DNA of 64,000 nucleotides from Pyrinomonadaceae bacterium (GTDB taxonomy: Bacteria; Acidobacteriota; Blastocatellia; Pyrinomonadales; Pyrinomonadaceae), in contig JAVEDP010000020.1 in the NCBI GenBank assembly GCA_030841085.1, positions 62,001 through 126,000 of the forward strand, in the 5' to 3' direction. The notes beneath the pieces were generated by a model, which saw only the letters and a list, made by a program, of their open reading frames with translations, did not search any database and was not told the origin of the DNA. Positions 15,535-25,241 of the stretch are shown here, piece by piece; the first letter of the stretch is position 1, and each line of letters begins with the position of its first letter. The translations under genes and the position numbers were made by a program.

Positions 15535-18500
15535 ATGTCGATCAACCTCTCAGCTGGCGCGACCAAGCCACCTGCTTTCCCCCTTGCTAACTACACAAAA
15601 CAGGTACGCTTCGCAGTCGTGATGTATGGTGGCGTTTCGCTGGCTATATACATCAATGGCGTGACTCAGGAACTTCTGCACATGGTGCGTTCGACATCAG
15701 AAGGTGCCACGGACGCTAAGGATCAGGCTGTTCCACTAAAAGGTTCGGCTCTACCAGATGGCTTGAACGGAACGGGGAGAGTCTATCGGAAACTCAGCTA
15801 TCTCTTATCAGACGATGTTTTGCTAGCGGAGTGTCGCGAGTTGCTGAACGGTGCGGATCTTAATCAACGCAACACACGCTTCAGAGAGAAACTTGATGCT
15901 CTCATAAACAACAATGCAGACATCAACACAGCTTTTATCGTAGATATTTTGTCAGGCACTTCAGCAGGCGGCATCAACGCCATCTACTTGGGCAAGGCCC
16001 TGGCAAACGATCAGTCAATGGATCGCCTCAAGGAGTTATGGATAAGCGAGGGGGACATTTCCCTGCTTCTGAATGACAAACGATCGGTTAGCGGCCTCAA
16101 CCTTAACTCTCAGGACCCTCCTCAGTCTCTGCTGAACAGCCGCCGCATGTATATGAAGCTTCTCAACGCGCTCGAAGACATGGACGGGACAAATACCGCT
16201 GGCAAAAAGCGTTCGTCACCGCACGTCGACGAGCTCGATCTCTTCATTACCACTACCGACATAGAGGGTGTGCCGGTAGCGCTGCGCCTTTCAGATATGA
16301 TCGTCTACGAACGCCGTCACCGGAACGTTTTCCATTTCAAATACGCCAGAGGCGACAAACCGGAAACCGACTTCAACGACTTCGAACGTTCATTAAATCC
16401 CTTCCTGGCTTTCGCCGCTCGCTGCACCTCGTCGTTCCCTTTTGCATTTGAGCCAATGAGACTCTGCGATATTGACGAGATTCTTAAACTTTCAGCTCGC
16501 TATCGCGATCAGGTCGATTGCAAATCCGACAGCCCGAAATGGCGGCGGTTTTTTAAAGATGTATCAGATCCCTCAGCGGGTCAGCCCAACCTAAGAGTGG
16601 AGATGCGCTCGTTTGGCGACGGCGGCTACCTTGATAACAAACCATTCAGCTATGCGATAGATACGCTTGTGAGGCGACACTCCGATGTCCCGGTAGATCG
16701 AAAGCTAATCTATATCGAGCCCTCTCCTGAGCACCCCGAAGACCAACCCGAACTGGATTACAAGCCGGACGCTCTGGCCAACGTCAAGGCTGCACTATTG
16801 GACCTTCCTCCCTACGAAACGATACGCGAAGACTTGCAAAAGGTACTGGAGCGCAACCAACTCATCGAACGAGTGAGAAGGATCATTAGCGGAACTGAAA
16901 GAGATGTTCACACCAATTTATTGGCGGACCTTGAGGAACCTTTTTCTGATAGGAAGGTTGAAACCGAAAAGAAGGATTCATCCGGGCGGGGGCAGCCTGA
17001 AAACGCTAACGGATCAAAGGGGCAGTTCTGGTCTGAGAGAACCTTGACCCAGATGGTCAAGCAGTATGGCCGCTATTACCTCCCTTACCGGCACTTACGT
17101 GTCTCCTCAGTAACAGACGATTTGGCACGTTTGGTGGCCCGACTTGCAAACTTCGACGAAAACTCCGATCTCTTCCTCGCGGTACGTTGCCTTATTCGGG
17201 CCTGGCGGGAAACAACCTATAAGGACAATGGGAAACCCTCGGTAAATGCGTTTCTCTGGTACTACGATTTTCAGTATCGGCTGCGCCGGCTGAGTTTCCT
17301 GCGCAACAAGCTGGATCAGCTCTACCTGTTCGACAAGCAACTTCTGAATGATTTGAAAACGTTTGAGAAAATCAATATCGACGTAAAACTACAATTGCGA
17401 GCAAACGATACGACGCTGGGACAGGCGGAAGCGCAGACACCCGAGTTGGTACTGCAATCTTGCGGCGCCGAATTGTCCGCACATCTATCACTGATAAAAA
17501 CGAAAGGAATGGAGAAAGAGCTACGGCGATTTCGTAAAGCGCTATTACTGACCAAGGGCGAGATCAATAACGTCTACAACGATTTGAGGGTGAGAGGGAG
17601 GGAACTTAACTCTCGCCGGATGGCGGCGAAGCTCGACCCTCAAAATGAGAAGGGTGAATTACCTGCGCCGCTATTCGAGAGCGTGAAAAATATTGGCCTG
17701 ACGGCGGAGCATCTCACTCAGATACTGGGTGCTGCACCGAACGGCCTCGGTGCTGCACGAAACAACACGTCGTCCGCGACGGAAGAAGATGTGTTCCAGC
17801 GTGCAAAGGACTTTCTCGACAGGAAAGGCACGATCAGAGAAAGGTTCGGTGAGACCGCCGAACTACTCAAAGAAGAACTCTCGGCTGTGCTGCAAGGCGC
17901 TCGAAAGGATTGCGTTGGTCTTTTTAACCCAATGATAGGCTTTCCAACAAAAAGCCTCCGAGGTCTTGCCCTACAAGCTTCAGACAAATCTGAGGATTGG
18001 AGCGAGCTGATGAATCTGGCTCCGGTTAGGGCCCTGCGTAGATATTTGGGTTATTACTACAACAACTTCGATGACTACGATCAGATAAGTTTTCCAATCT
18101 TTTACGAGGCAAGTGTCGGCGAGGCTGATCTGATCGAAGTGATCCGAATAAGTCCTGAAGACGCTACCACTCTTATCGATGAACGAGCGGAAAGGAAAAA
18201 CAGCTCAGACGGAGTGGGCCGGCAAAAGCTGGCCGGCACGGCATTGCACCACTTCGGCGCTTTTCTCGATCGCGTATGGAGAAAGAACGACATCATGTGG
18301 GGCAGGCTCGATGGAGCTGAACGGCTGCTAGCTGCGCTTCTGCCTGGGGCAGAAAACGACAAGGTGAGAACCGCTCTCATAGAAGAAGCCCACGAAGCGA
18401 TCCTTTTTGAAGAGATGTCGGAGGAGAGCCGCCTGCAACTCGGCGGCTTGATGACCGAAGCCATCGTGCGTGCCGGTTCGGGTGAGCCCATTGAAGAAGC

Positions 18501-20469
18501 CATCGGCAAGGTATTGGGCAACCTGGATTCGTCGCCAATCAAGACAGGATTGGAATCCGTGATTAGAACAAGTCTGGGCAATCAGGAGCTTCTGGAATTT
18601 GTCAGGAAAAGCTACAAAGTCAATCGCCGATTGGATCCCCAAATGCTGCTCAGGGCGCTTTCGCGCTCGACCCAAATCGTGGGCAAAGTATTCGAAGACA
18701 TCGCCAACAAGAATCAACTCGATGGCAAGAGCCTGGCTTGGATCGCTCGCTTAGGCCAAATGTTTTGGGGACTTGTGGAAGTGGCAGTGCCTAACAGCAT
18801 CGCCAATCTACTTTTGAAACGCTGGTTACAGGTGATTTATGTTTTCGAATTCTTCCTGATAGTCGGCGGCATCCTTTTGTCAAGACCTGGAGCACAACAG
18901 TTTGGATGGACCGCGTTCGGGATCACCGCCATCCTCAACATAATCATTCTGATGCTAAAAGACCGCATGCAAAACCGCCGCGGAGTTTTGTATGCAACTG
19001 GCTTGGTAATCGGAATTACCTTTCTTTTTCTTGCCGCCCTCGGAGCACTCGATGTTTCAGGCGCCGTCTTTAATGTCAAAGTCGGCGAGCTGCATCCGCG
19101 AGAGTGGTTGCGGCAGAACATCCAAGCAATACTGCCCCAAGGTGGCTGGTGGGTTTATCTGCCGGCGGGTTTGTTCATAGCAATCGCCCTGCTTTTGGTC
19201 GTTGCCCTCAACCTGATAAGCGCACACAACTTTCGTTGGCTGAGTATGCGAGTGAGCTTATGGAAGAAGTGGCTGATGCAGAGTCCGCTGGCAGCGTTAA
19301 TTCCCGGGGGAAAATTCAAGCCGATCAAGTTGGACAATAACAAACTCAAGGCTGGGATCAGGTCTTATCCTGGTCCAGATGAACAGCTCTACTTGTTGCC
19401 TTTTCATCTATCAGCAGAACCTCCCGTCGAGTGGACGAGAATCTTTCACCAGCAGTTCAAAGAGGCTGCTGAGGATGAGGGCGCGGGGGTGCAGACAACC
19501 GTTTACAACGATCAGTGTTGGCTGATCGCCCCAGCCCTCAGGATTAGGGCGCTCCATTCACGTTTGAAGGTCGCTTTGGACCGCGCCAATCAAAAATATG
19601 AAGTCGTCGCCAGGGAAGAGGCGCGGGAAAGTTATCTGAATCACAAGCGGTTGGTGCAATCCCTAAAAGAGCTGCCATCCAGCGATCTTCTCTATCCTGA
19701 GATAAAGGGGACGCTCCAACATCTCGCAGAAGACGCTACCAAGCTCAGCCGGTTGCTGAGCCGAGGTGGCCGGATTGTGGGGGTGTTAACCGCCCTAACA
19801 GGCCTGGCCATCCTGCTGTTTGTTGGCGCGAACTATGTTCGGGATCCAAATGCCAATGTCGTACTACCGGCGGGCCTTCATATGCCGGGACTGGCCCTCG
19901 AGCTTGTGCGTACGCCCGCAGAAGTGGATCAGATCATTAATGCCACAGCGACCTTAAACGAAAACAGTAGCCCTTCACTAGCGACACAGTCGCTGGTATC
20001 GAACATCAAAATGGACTACTGGTTTATCGCCTGGTATGCGCTGGTTCTGGGTAGTCTCAGCATTTGGCTCTTTAAGCGGGCCTATTCGAACAAGGCCAGG
20101 AATCTTGTAATCGCCGCCGGCTTTTTGATCCCGGTTGCGGCCATTTTTGATGTGTTAGAAAACATCAGAATGTTGCGAGTACTAACGGAAGGCCTTCGCA
20201 CCCAACAGGCTATAGATGCGATTCGGTTTGCCGGAACCATGAAGTGGGCAAGTCTTTTTGTCTCTATCGGCCTTTTGGCCTGGCTCTTTATTCCTCGGAA
20301 AGACAAGGCCGCCATCATCGGTTATCTTCTGCTCTCAACCGCACTGCTGGGATTGATCGGCCTGGTTTACGCTGGAGCAATTGAAGCCGCGTTCCTCATG
20401 ATGGGTCTCAGCATGTTCGTGCTTGGGGCCGTCGTGCTGATAACTCCCCGTAGACTCGTTCTGGAATGA
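15535..20469 (+). CDS. Very large patatin-like phospholipase with C-terminal membrane domain
   Basis: 1644 residues from the ATG at 15535, chosen for the AGGAG site 8 bases upstream. It starts with VRFAVVMYGGVSLAIYINGV, the glycine-rich entry of the patatin-related protein family (TIGR03607). The nucleophile is S143 in SGTSAGG, and the catalytic aspartate is D362 in FGDGGYLDNKPF, so the Ser-Asp dyad is intact. A long helical region (about 550-1100) follows, then roughly ten hydrophobic segments: a cluster at about 1105-1240 and a second at about 1420-1640 separated by a soluble part. The family hydrolyses acyl lipids. Membrane anchoring and size suggest action on the cell's own membrane. Substrate and trigger are unknown. 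Confidence 0.85.
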   Translation: MSINLSAGATKPPAFPLANYTKQVRFAVVMYGGVSLAIYINGVTQELLHMVRSTSEGATDAKDQAVPLKGSALPDGLNGTGRVYRKLSYLLSDDVLLAECRELLNGADLNQRNTRFREKLDALINNNADINTAFIVDILSGTSAGGINAIYLGKALANDQSMDRLKELWISEGDISLLLNDKRSVSGLNLNSQDPPQSLLNSRRMYMKLLNALEDMDGTNTAGKKRSSPHVDELDLFITTTDIEGVPVALRLSDMIVYERRHRNVFHFKYARGDKPETDFNDFERSLNPFLAFAARCTSSFPFAFEPMRLCDIDEILKLSARYRDQVDCKSDSPKWRRFFKDVSDPSAGQPNLRVEMRSFGDGGYLDNKPFSYAIDTLVRRHSDVPVDRKLIYIEPSPEHPEDQPELDYKPDALANVKAALLDLPPYETIREDLQKVLERNQLIERVRRIISGTERDVHTNLLADLEEPFSDRKVETEKKDSSGRGQPENANGSKGQFWSERTLTQMVKQYGRYYLPYRHLRVSSVTDDLARLVARLANFDENSDLFLAVRCLIRAWRETTYKDNGKPSVNAFLWYYDFQYRLRRLSFLRNKLDQLYLFDKQLLNDLKTFEKINIDVKLQLRANDTTLGQAEAQTPELVLQSCGAELSAHLSLIKTKGMEKELRRFRKALLLTKGEINNVYNDLRVRGRELNSRRMAAKLDPQNEKGELPAPLFESVKNIGLTAEHLTQILGAAPNGLGAARNNTSSATEEDVFQRAKDFLDRKGTIRERFGETAELLKEELSAVLQGARKDCVGLFNPMIGFPTKSLRGLALQASDKSEDWSELMNLAPVRALRRYLGYYYNNFDDYDQISFPIFYEASVGEADLIEVIRISPEDATTLIDERAERKNSSDGVGRQKLAGTALHHFGAFLDRVWRKNDIMWGRLDGAERLLAALLPGAENDKVRTALIEEAHEAILFEEMSEESRLQLGGLMTEAIVRAGSGEPIEEAIGKVLGNLDSSPIKTGLESVIRTSLGNQELLEFVRKSYKVNRRLDPQMLLRALSRSTQIVGKVFEDIANKNQLDGKSLAWIARLGQMFWGLVEVAVPNSIANLLLKRWLQVIYVFEFFLIVGGILLSRPGAQQFGWTAFGITAILNIIILMLKDRMQNRRGVLYATGLVIGITFLFLAALGALDVSGAVFNVKVGELHPREWLRQNIQAILPQGGWWVYLPAGLFIAIALLLVVALNLISAHNFRWLSMRVSLWKKWLMQSPLAALIPGGKFKPIKLDNNKLKAGIRSYPGPDEQLYLLPFHLSAEPPVEWTRIFHQQFKEAAEDEGAGVQTTVYNDQCWLIAPALRIRALHSRLKVALDRANQKYEVVAREEARESYLNHKRLVQSLKELPSSDLLYPEIKGTLQHLAEDATKLSRLLSRGGRIVGVLTALTGLAILLFVGANYVRDPNANVVLPAGLHMPGLALELVRTPAEVDQIINATATLNENSSPSLATQSLVSNIKMDYWFIAWYALVLGSLSIWLFKRAYSNKARNLVIAAGFLIPVAAIFDVLENIRMLRVLTEGLRTQQAIDAIRFAGTMKWASLFVSIGLLAWLFIPRKDKAAIIGYLLLSTALLGLIGLVYAGAIEAAFLMMGLSMFVLGAVVLITPRRLVLE

Positions 20470-20742
20470 CGGTTTCTCAGGCCTGCTTATAGTAAAGCCG
20501 CCTATCTGGATTTTGGGTAAGGAGGAACAGAGTTGCAGGTGTATAGGTCTATCGCTTACTTAAATTGGATATCTGTGTTCCGGCAATAGCCTCTGATGGG
20601 CCACAAGGATTTGAAGACGACGCTGCGATGCATTCGTGCCGTTCAGCTTAAGAGAAATGTGCGTTCTCAAAATTTTGGTCACAAAGTGGCCATACAAGCG
20701 ATACGGCCGCCAACATTGGCAGCCGTAAGTTCTTAATATGAA
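20470..20742. other. Intergenic region between patatin gene and tRNA-Pro
   Basis: 273 bases; no integrase remnant, gene or clear terminator seen. A GGAGG site at 20521-20525 is followed only by a very short frame starting TTG and ending within 60 bases. Confidence 0.45.
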
Positions 20743-21173
<431 letters not shown>

Positions 21174-23453
21174 ATGACATCCAGTCTCCCTCCTTTTTTT
21201 TCGCGACATTATCGTGCGATCTTTGCCTCGTTGGTTTTTGCGATCGTTGGCGGTGTCGCCAACTCCGCTTACGGCGCAAACCCGAATAAAGCTCCCGTCT
21301 TAATCAGCGACTCAGCTTCGACTCGCGCCATCGCTTTGGAATCGATCACGCTGAACGCTGAGCCCTTTCCGTTGACGTCAACTGTAAAGTTCGGCAGCGA
21401 CTCGCGCACGCGCATTTGCGTCTTCGCACAAAACCTGGAATTGCTCGCCGGTGAGGGACTAACTGCATTCACCGCTGACGTTCAGGACGCAGCGGGAAAA
21501 CTATATTCGCTGAAAGTTGAATACGAAGCTCCGGTGGCCGGTTTCCCCGGGATTAGCATGCTGGTCTTGCGTTTAGCTGACGACCTCGGCGATACGGGAG
21601 ATGTTCTGCTGCGGGTAAATCTTCATGGCGTCTCGAGCAACCGCGTGCGCGTGGCGATTGGTCATCTTGGCGGTGGACCAGGCGACGACGCCGGGGCAGT
21701 TGCAACTCCAATTGTCGGCGATCCTACAGTCGCAGTTCCGGCGGTAACGCAGAACAGCTACGCCGATCCGGCGTTCGCGTCAGGTCCCGACGGTATTAGA
21801 TTTCTTGAACAGGCGACCTGGGGACCGTCAGATACTGATCTCGCGCATGTTCGCAGCGTTGGCTACGCGACTTGGCTCAACGAGCAGTTCAATACCGCGC
21901 CTCAGTTCAGCACAACCCAGTCTGACTATCCGGCGTTTTCGCTTTATCCGCAGTTTTATCCGGCCGCACCCGCGCCTCCCTGTGACAACACGACCGTTTG
22001 TTTTCGGGATAACTACACGCTCTACCCGCTGCAAAAACAGTTCTTCACAAACGCGCTGACGCAGTCTGACCAATTGAGACAGCGGGTTGCGTTTGCGCTG
22101 CACCAGTTCATCGTCGTCGGTGGCGTACAACTGAACGGCAATGAAACAAGTTGGTATGCACCTTACTTGCAGACGATTGATCGCAACGCGTTTGGTAACT
22201 TTCGCACGCTGCTGTTCGATGTCACGCTCAACCCCGGAATGGGCGAGTACTTGAACATGCGCGGCAATTCAGTTGTTAACCGCGCGAACCCAACGCCGAA
22301 CGAGAACTACGCGCGAGAGATCATGCAATTGTTCGCTATTGGGGTAGACACATTGAATCAGGACGGAACGCCGGTGCTGGATGGCCAGGGCAATCGCGTC
22401 CCGAGTTACGACCAGAATACGATTGCAAATCTGGCGCGCGTCTTTACCGGCTGGGACCTGGATGTTCCCAAACTGTGGAGCGTGGACGGAACGACCGCCG
22501 TCGCGAATTATCTCGACCCGATGGTTCCCAACGGTAACGTAAACCGGTACGACATCGCGCAAAAGACTCTCCTGCCCGACGTCGCTCACGCAAGTCCGGT
22601 TGTTGTGCCCGCCTGCAACAATTGCACTGGAAATTCTTCGGCGGTGAATCTGGCGAACACCAAGGCCTACGCGATCGCTTCGCTTAATACCGCGATCGAT
22701 AACTTGTTCAACCATCCGAACACGGGGCCGTATGTTTGCACGCAAATGATCCACCAGTTGGTTACCAGTAATCCGAGCCCTGCGTACGTGGGCCGTTGCG
22801 CGGCAGCCTTTGCTAACAACGGGTCCGGCACTCGCGGCGATATGAAGGCCGTTATTACATCCATCCTGCTGGACATCGAAGCGCGCGGCGACGTGAAGAA
22901 CGCTCCCGAGTATGGACATCTGCGTGAGCCGGTGTTGCTGATGACGCATCTAATTCGCACCTTCGGTGGAACCAGCGATGGTGTATTAGCCAGCACGCCT
23001 TTTAGTTACACCAACGACCTTGGTCAAAATCTATTCAATCCGCCAACTGTCTTCAGCTATTACCCGGCTGACTATGGTTTGCCGGGGACGAACCTCTTCG
23101 GTCCCGAGTTTGGTTTGCTCGATACCTCGACAACTTATAAGCGGGCCAACTTTGTGAACACATTGTTTCTTGGAAACAGCGGCAACGGCATTCCGATTAG
23201 CAATCCGAATCGACCGCAGGGCACACAAGTGAACACCTCGACGTATCAAGCCCTGGCCGGCAATCCGCAGCAACTGGTCGACGCGCTAAATACGAGGCTG
23301 ATGCACGGAACTATGTCGCCGGCGATGAATGCGAACATCGTTGCCAGCGTGACGGCGGTAACAAACGCAAACGCCACGACGCAAGCCCAGCAGCGTACGC
23401 AGACGGCAATCTATTTAATAGCGACCTCATCGCAGTATCAGGTGGAGAAATAG
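21174..23453 (+). CDS. DUF1800 domain protein, secreted
   Basis: 759 residues from the ATG at 21174, chosen because GGAG lies 9 bases upstream and a signal peptide follows (FASLVFAIVGGVANSAYGA). An N-terminal beta region (about 35-165) precedes the DUF1800 domain, seen from IRFLEQATWGPSDTDLAHV through PNENYAREIMQLFAIG and NTIANLARVFTGWD to LREPVLLMTHLIRTFGG. The family has no established activity; it is nearly always paired with a DUF1501 protein, as here (next gene 3 bases away). Members are common in Acidobacteriota and Planctomycetota. The two are probably exported and act together. Confidence 0.9.
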   Translation: MTSSLPPFFSRHYRAIFASLVFAIVGGVANSAYGANPNKAPVLISDSASTRAIALESITLNAEPFPLTSTVKFGSDSRTRICVFAQNLELLAGEGLTAFTADVQDAAGKLYSLKVEYEAPVAGFPGISMLVLRLADDLGDTGDVLLRVNLHGVSSNRVRVAIGHLGGGPGDDAGAVATPIVGDPTVAVPAVTQNSYADPAFASGPDGIRFLEQATWGPSDTDLAHVRSVGYATWLNEQFNTAPQFSTTQSDYPAFSLYPQFYPAAPAPPCDNTTVCFRDNYTLYPLQKQFFTNALTQSDQLRQRVAFALHQFIVVGGVQLNGNETSWYAPYLQTIDRNAFGNFRTLLFDVTLNPGMGEYLNMRGNSVVNRANPTPNENYAREIMQLFAIGVDTLNQDGTPVLDGQGNRVPSYDQNTIANLARVFTGWDLDVPKLWSVDGTTAVANYLDPMVPNGNVNRYDIAQKTLLPDVAHASPVVVPACNNCTGNSSAVNLANTKAYAIASLNTAIDNLFNHPNTGPYVCTQMIHQLVTSNPSPAYVGRCAAAFANNGSGTRGDMKAVITSILLDIEARGDVKNAPEYGHLREPVLLMTHLIRTFGGTSDGVLASTPFSYTNDLGQNLFNPPTVFSYYPADYGLPGTNLFGPEFGLLDTSTTYKRANFVNTLFLGNSGNGIPISNPNRPQGTQVNTSTYQALAGNPQQLVDALNTRLMHGTMSPAMNANIVASVTAVTNANATTQAQQRTQTAIYLIATSSQYQVEK

Positions 23454-23456
23454 ACA

Positions 23457-24992
23457 ATGAGTGAATCACGGCGCAAATTTCTCAAGACATCGGTATGCGG
23501 CTTAACGGGCGCTACGATGCTCGCCAGTTTGGACAAATTCAATCTGGTGAATGCGATGGTCCAACAACAGACCGAGGCCGCTGCGGATTACAAAGCGCTG
23601 GTTTGCATCTTTTTGAACGGCGGGTCCGACGGCAATAACATGGTGATTCCGTACGACGACTACACAGTGACGGGCGGCGGTACTACCAACGGTTACGACA
23701 ACGTACGCACCGGCTCAGGACTCGCGGTGCCTAAGTCGGCGCTGGCAAATACGAAAATTACTCCTTCAAACAGTAGCGGCGTTTCTTATGCGTTCCATCC
23801 AAATCTTTCGCCGGAGTTTGGCTCAGTTGCCGGACAGGCAAAGGGCCTGATGGATATTTGGACCGCCGGTAAACTCGCCGTGCTGTGCAATGTTGGATCT
23901 CTGGTTCGGCCAATCACTCGCGCGCAATATGCCGCGGGTACCGGCCGTCCTTATCAACTCTTCTCGCATTCAGATCAGGTCAGTCAGCAAATGACGTCGG
24001 TGGCCAACACGGTGGGCCAAACCGGTTGGGGCGGACGCATTGCCGACAAAACGAATACTCTAAACCCTAGCATGACGCTGCCGATGAATATCTCGCTGGC
24101 CGGGACGAGTCTTTTTTCCACCGGAATTAACTCGCGCCAACTGGCAATCGCGGCCGCGCCCACGACGCTCGCAAATCTATTGGTTTTGAATTGGAATGGA
24201 GTAGGCGGGGCAAATCCGAACACCAGCGGCAGCAGCTACCGCGCGCTACTGGGATTTGATACAAATTCGTTTCTGGTTAAAGCCGCAAGCGATACCACGA
24301 GTCAGGCGCTGTCTGCCGACCAGGCGTTGAATCAACCCGATCCGGCATTGGCGACAACCTTTCCAGTCACGTCTTTAGGAAACCAATTAAAGCAGATCGC
24401 AAAGCTGATCAAGATCCGTGACGCTGCCGGCATCACAATGAAACGTCAAATTTTCTTTTGTTCGGTCGGCGGGTACGACACGCACACCAATGAAACCGGA
24501 ACTGACCCTGCGAATCCTGGCGGACAATCTGCCCAATCGGGAACGCAGGGCGGACTGCTCACGCAACTGAGTCAGGCGATGAAGGCTTTCTACGACGAGA
24601 TGGTGGCGCAGGGAATGAACAACAGTGTGACGACCTTTACGCTGTCGGATTTTGGCCGCACCTTGCAACCCTCGGGTTCCGGCGCCGGCAGTGTCGGGAC
24701 GGACCACGCCTGGGGCAGTCACGCGTTCATCATGGGTGGCGCAGTGCTGGGCGGCGCTTTCTACGGATCGACACGTCCCGATGGCACCGGTTTGCCTTAC
24801 GGTTATCCGTCACTGCAGCTCGCCGGACCCGATGATACAAGCAGTAACCGTGGTCAATGGATTCCCACGACCGCCATCGATCAATATGCAGCGACACTAG
24901 CCAACTGGTACGGCCTCCCGGCCAGCGATCGAGCGTCTGTGTTTCCGAATTTGGCGACGTTTGCAACGCCGACCTTGCCGTTTCTGAGTTAA
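23457..24992 (+). CDS. DUF1501 domain protein with Tat signal
   Basis: 511 residues. The N-terminus SESRRKFLKTSVCGLTGATML is a twin-arginine signal (RRKFLK), implying export of a folded protein. DUF1501 is a sulfatase-like alkaline-phosphatase-superfamily fold. Visible marks are LVCIFLNGGSDGNNMVIPYD, VGGYDTHTNE, FTLSDFGRTLQPSGSGAG and TDHAWGSHAFIMGG, the usual DUF1501 metal-site neighbourhood. It follows DUF1800 after 3 bases, so the two are translated as a pair. A terminator-like hairpin follows. Confidence 0.9.
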   Translation: MSESRRKFLKTSVCGLTGATMLASLDKFNLVNAMVQQQTEAAADYKALVCIFLNGGSDGNNMVIPYDDYTVTGGGTTNGYDNVRTGSGLAVPKSALANTKITPSNSSGVSYAFHPNLSPEFGSVAGQAKGLMDIWTAGKLAVLCNVGSLVRPITRAQYAAGTGRPYQLFSHSDQVSQQMTSVANTVGQTGWGGRIADKTNTLNPSMTLPMNISLAGTSLFSTGINSRQLAIAAAPTTLANLLVLNWNGVGGANPNTSGSSYRALLGFDTNSFLVKAASDTTSQALSADQALNQPDPALATTFPVTSLGNQLKQIAKLIKIRDAAGITMKRQIFFCSVGGYDTHTNETGTDPANPGGQSAQSGTQGGLLTQLSQAMKAFYDEMVAQGMNNSVTTFTLSDFGRTLQPSGSGAGSVGTDHAWGSHAFIMGGAVLGGAFYGSTRPDGTGLPYGYPSLQLAGPDDTSSNRGQWIPTTAIDQYAATLANWYGLPASDRASVFPNLATFATPTLPFLS

Positions 24993-25054
24993 GCCGTTTC
25001 GGAGAGTTAATAAGCACGAGCGATTGGTTCTATCGATTAAGCGGAGAGTTGAGG

Positions 25055-25110
25055 ACCGAGGTGTTTGAACACAGGTGAAGTTTCGGTGTTCATGCGCGCT
25101 CGGTTTTTTT
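25055..25110 (+). terminator. Terminator-like structure after the DUF1501 gene
   Basis: Outer stem ACCGAG (25055-25060) / CTCGGT (25099-25104) and inner stem GAACAC / GTGTTC, followed directly by a run of seven or more T. The stem is interrupted by an internal loop, but position and T run fit a rho-independent terminator. Confidence 0.5.
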
Positions 25111-25119
25111 GTGAAGATC

Positions 25120-25203
25120 GTAAAGCAAACTGTTAGTTTGCTGGATGCGGGTTACACTCAAGTTGAGGGATTTGCACGACCGCAAACTAACAGTTTGCTT
25201 TAC
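25120..25203. repeat. Perfect 22-bp inverted repeat (MITE-like)
   Basis: Arms 25120-25141 and 25182-25203 are exact inverted copies separated by 40 bases. Each arm is itself a small palindrome (GCAAACT-GTT-AGTTTGC). It lies 38 bases before the next gene. Confidence 0.85.
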
Positions 25204-25241
25204 AACGCTCCGCGGGTTCGTTGGCGCATTGATATTTCGTA

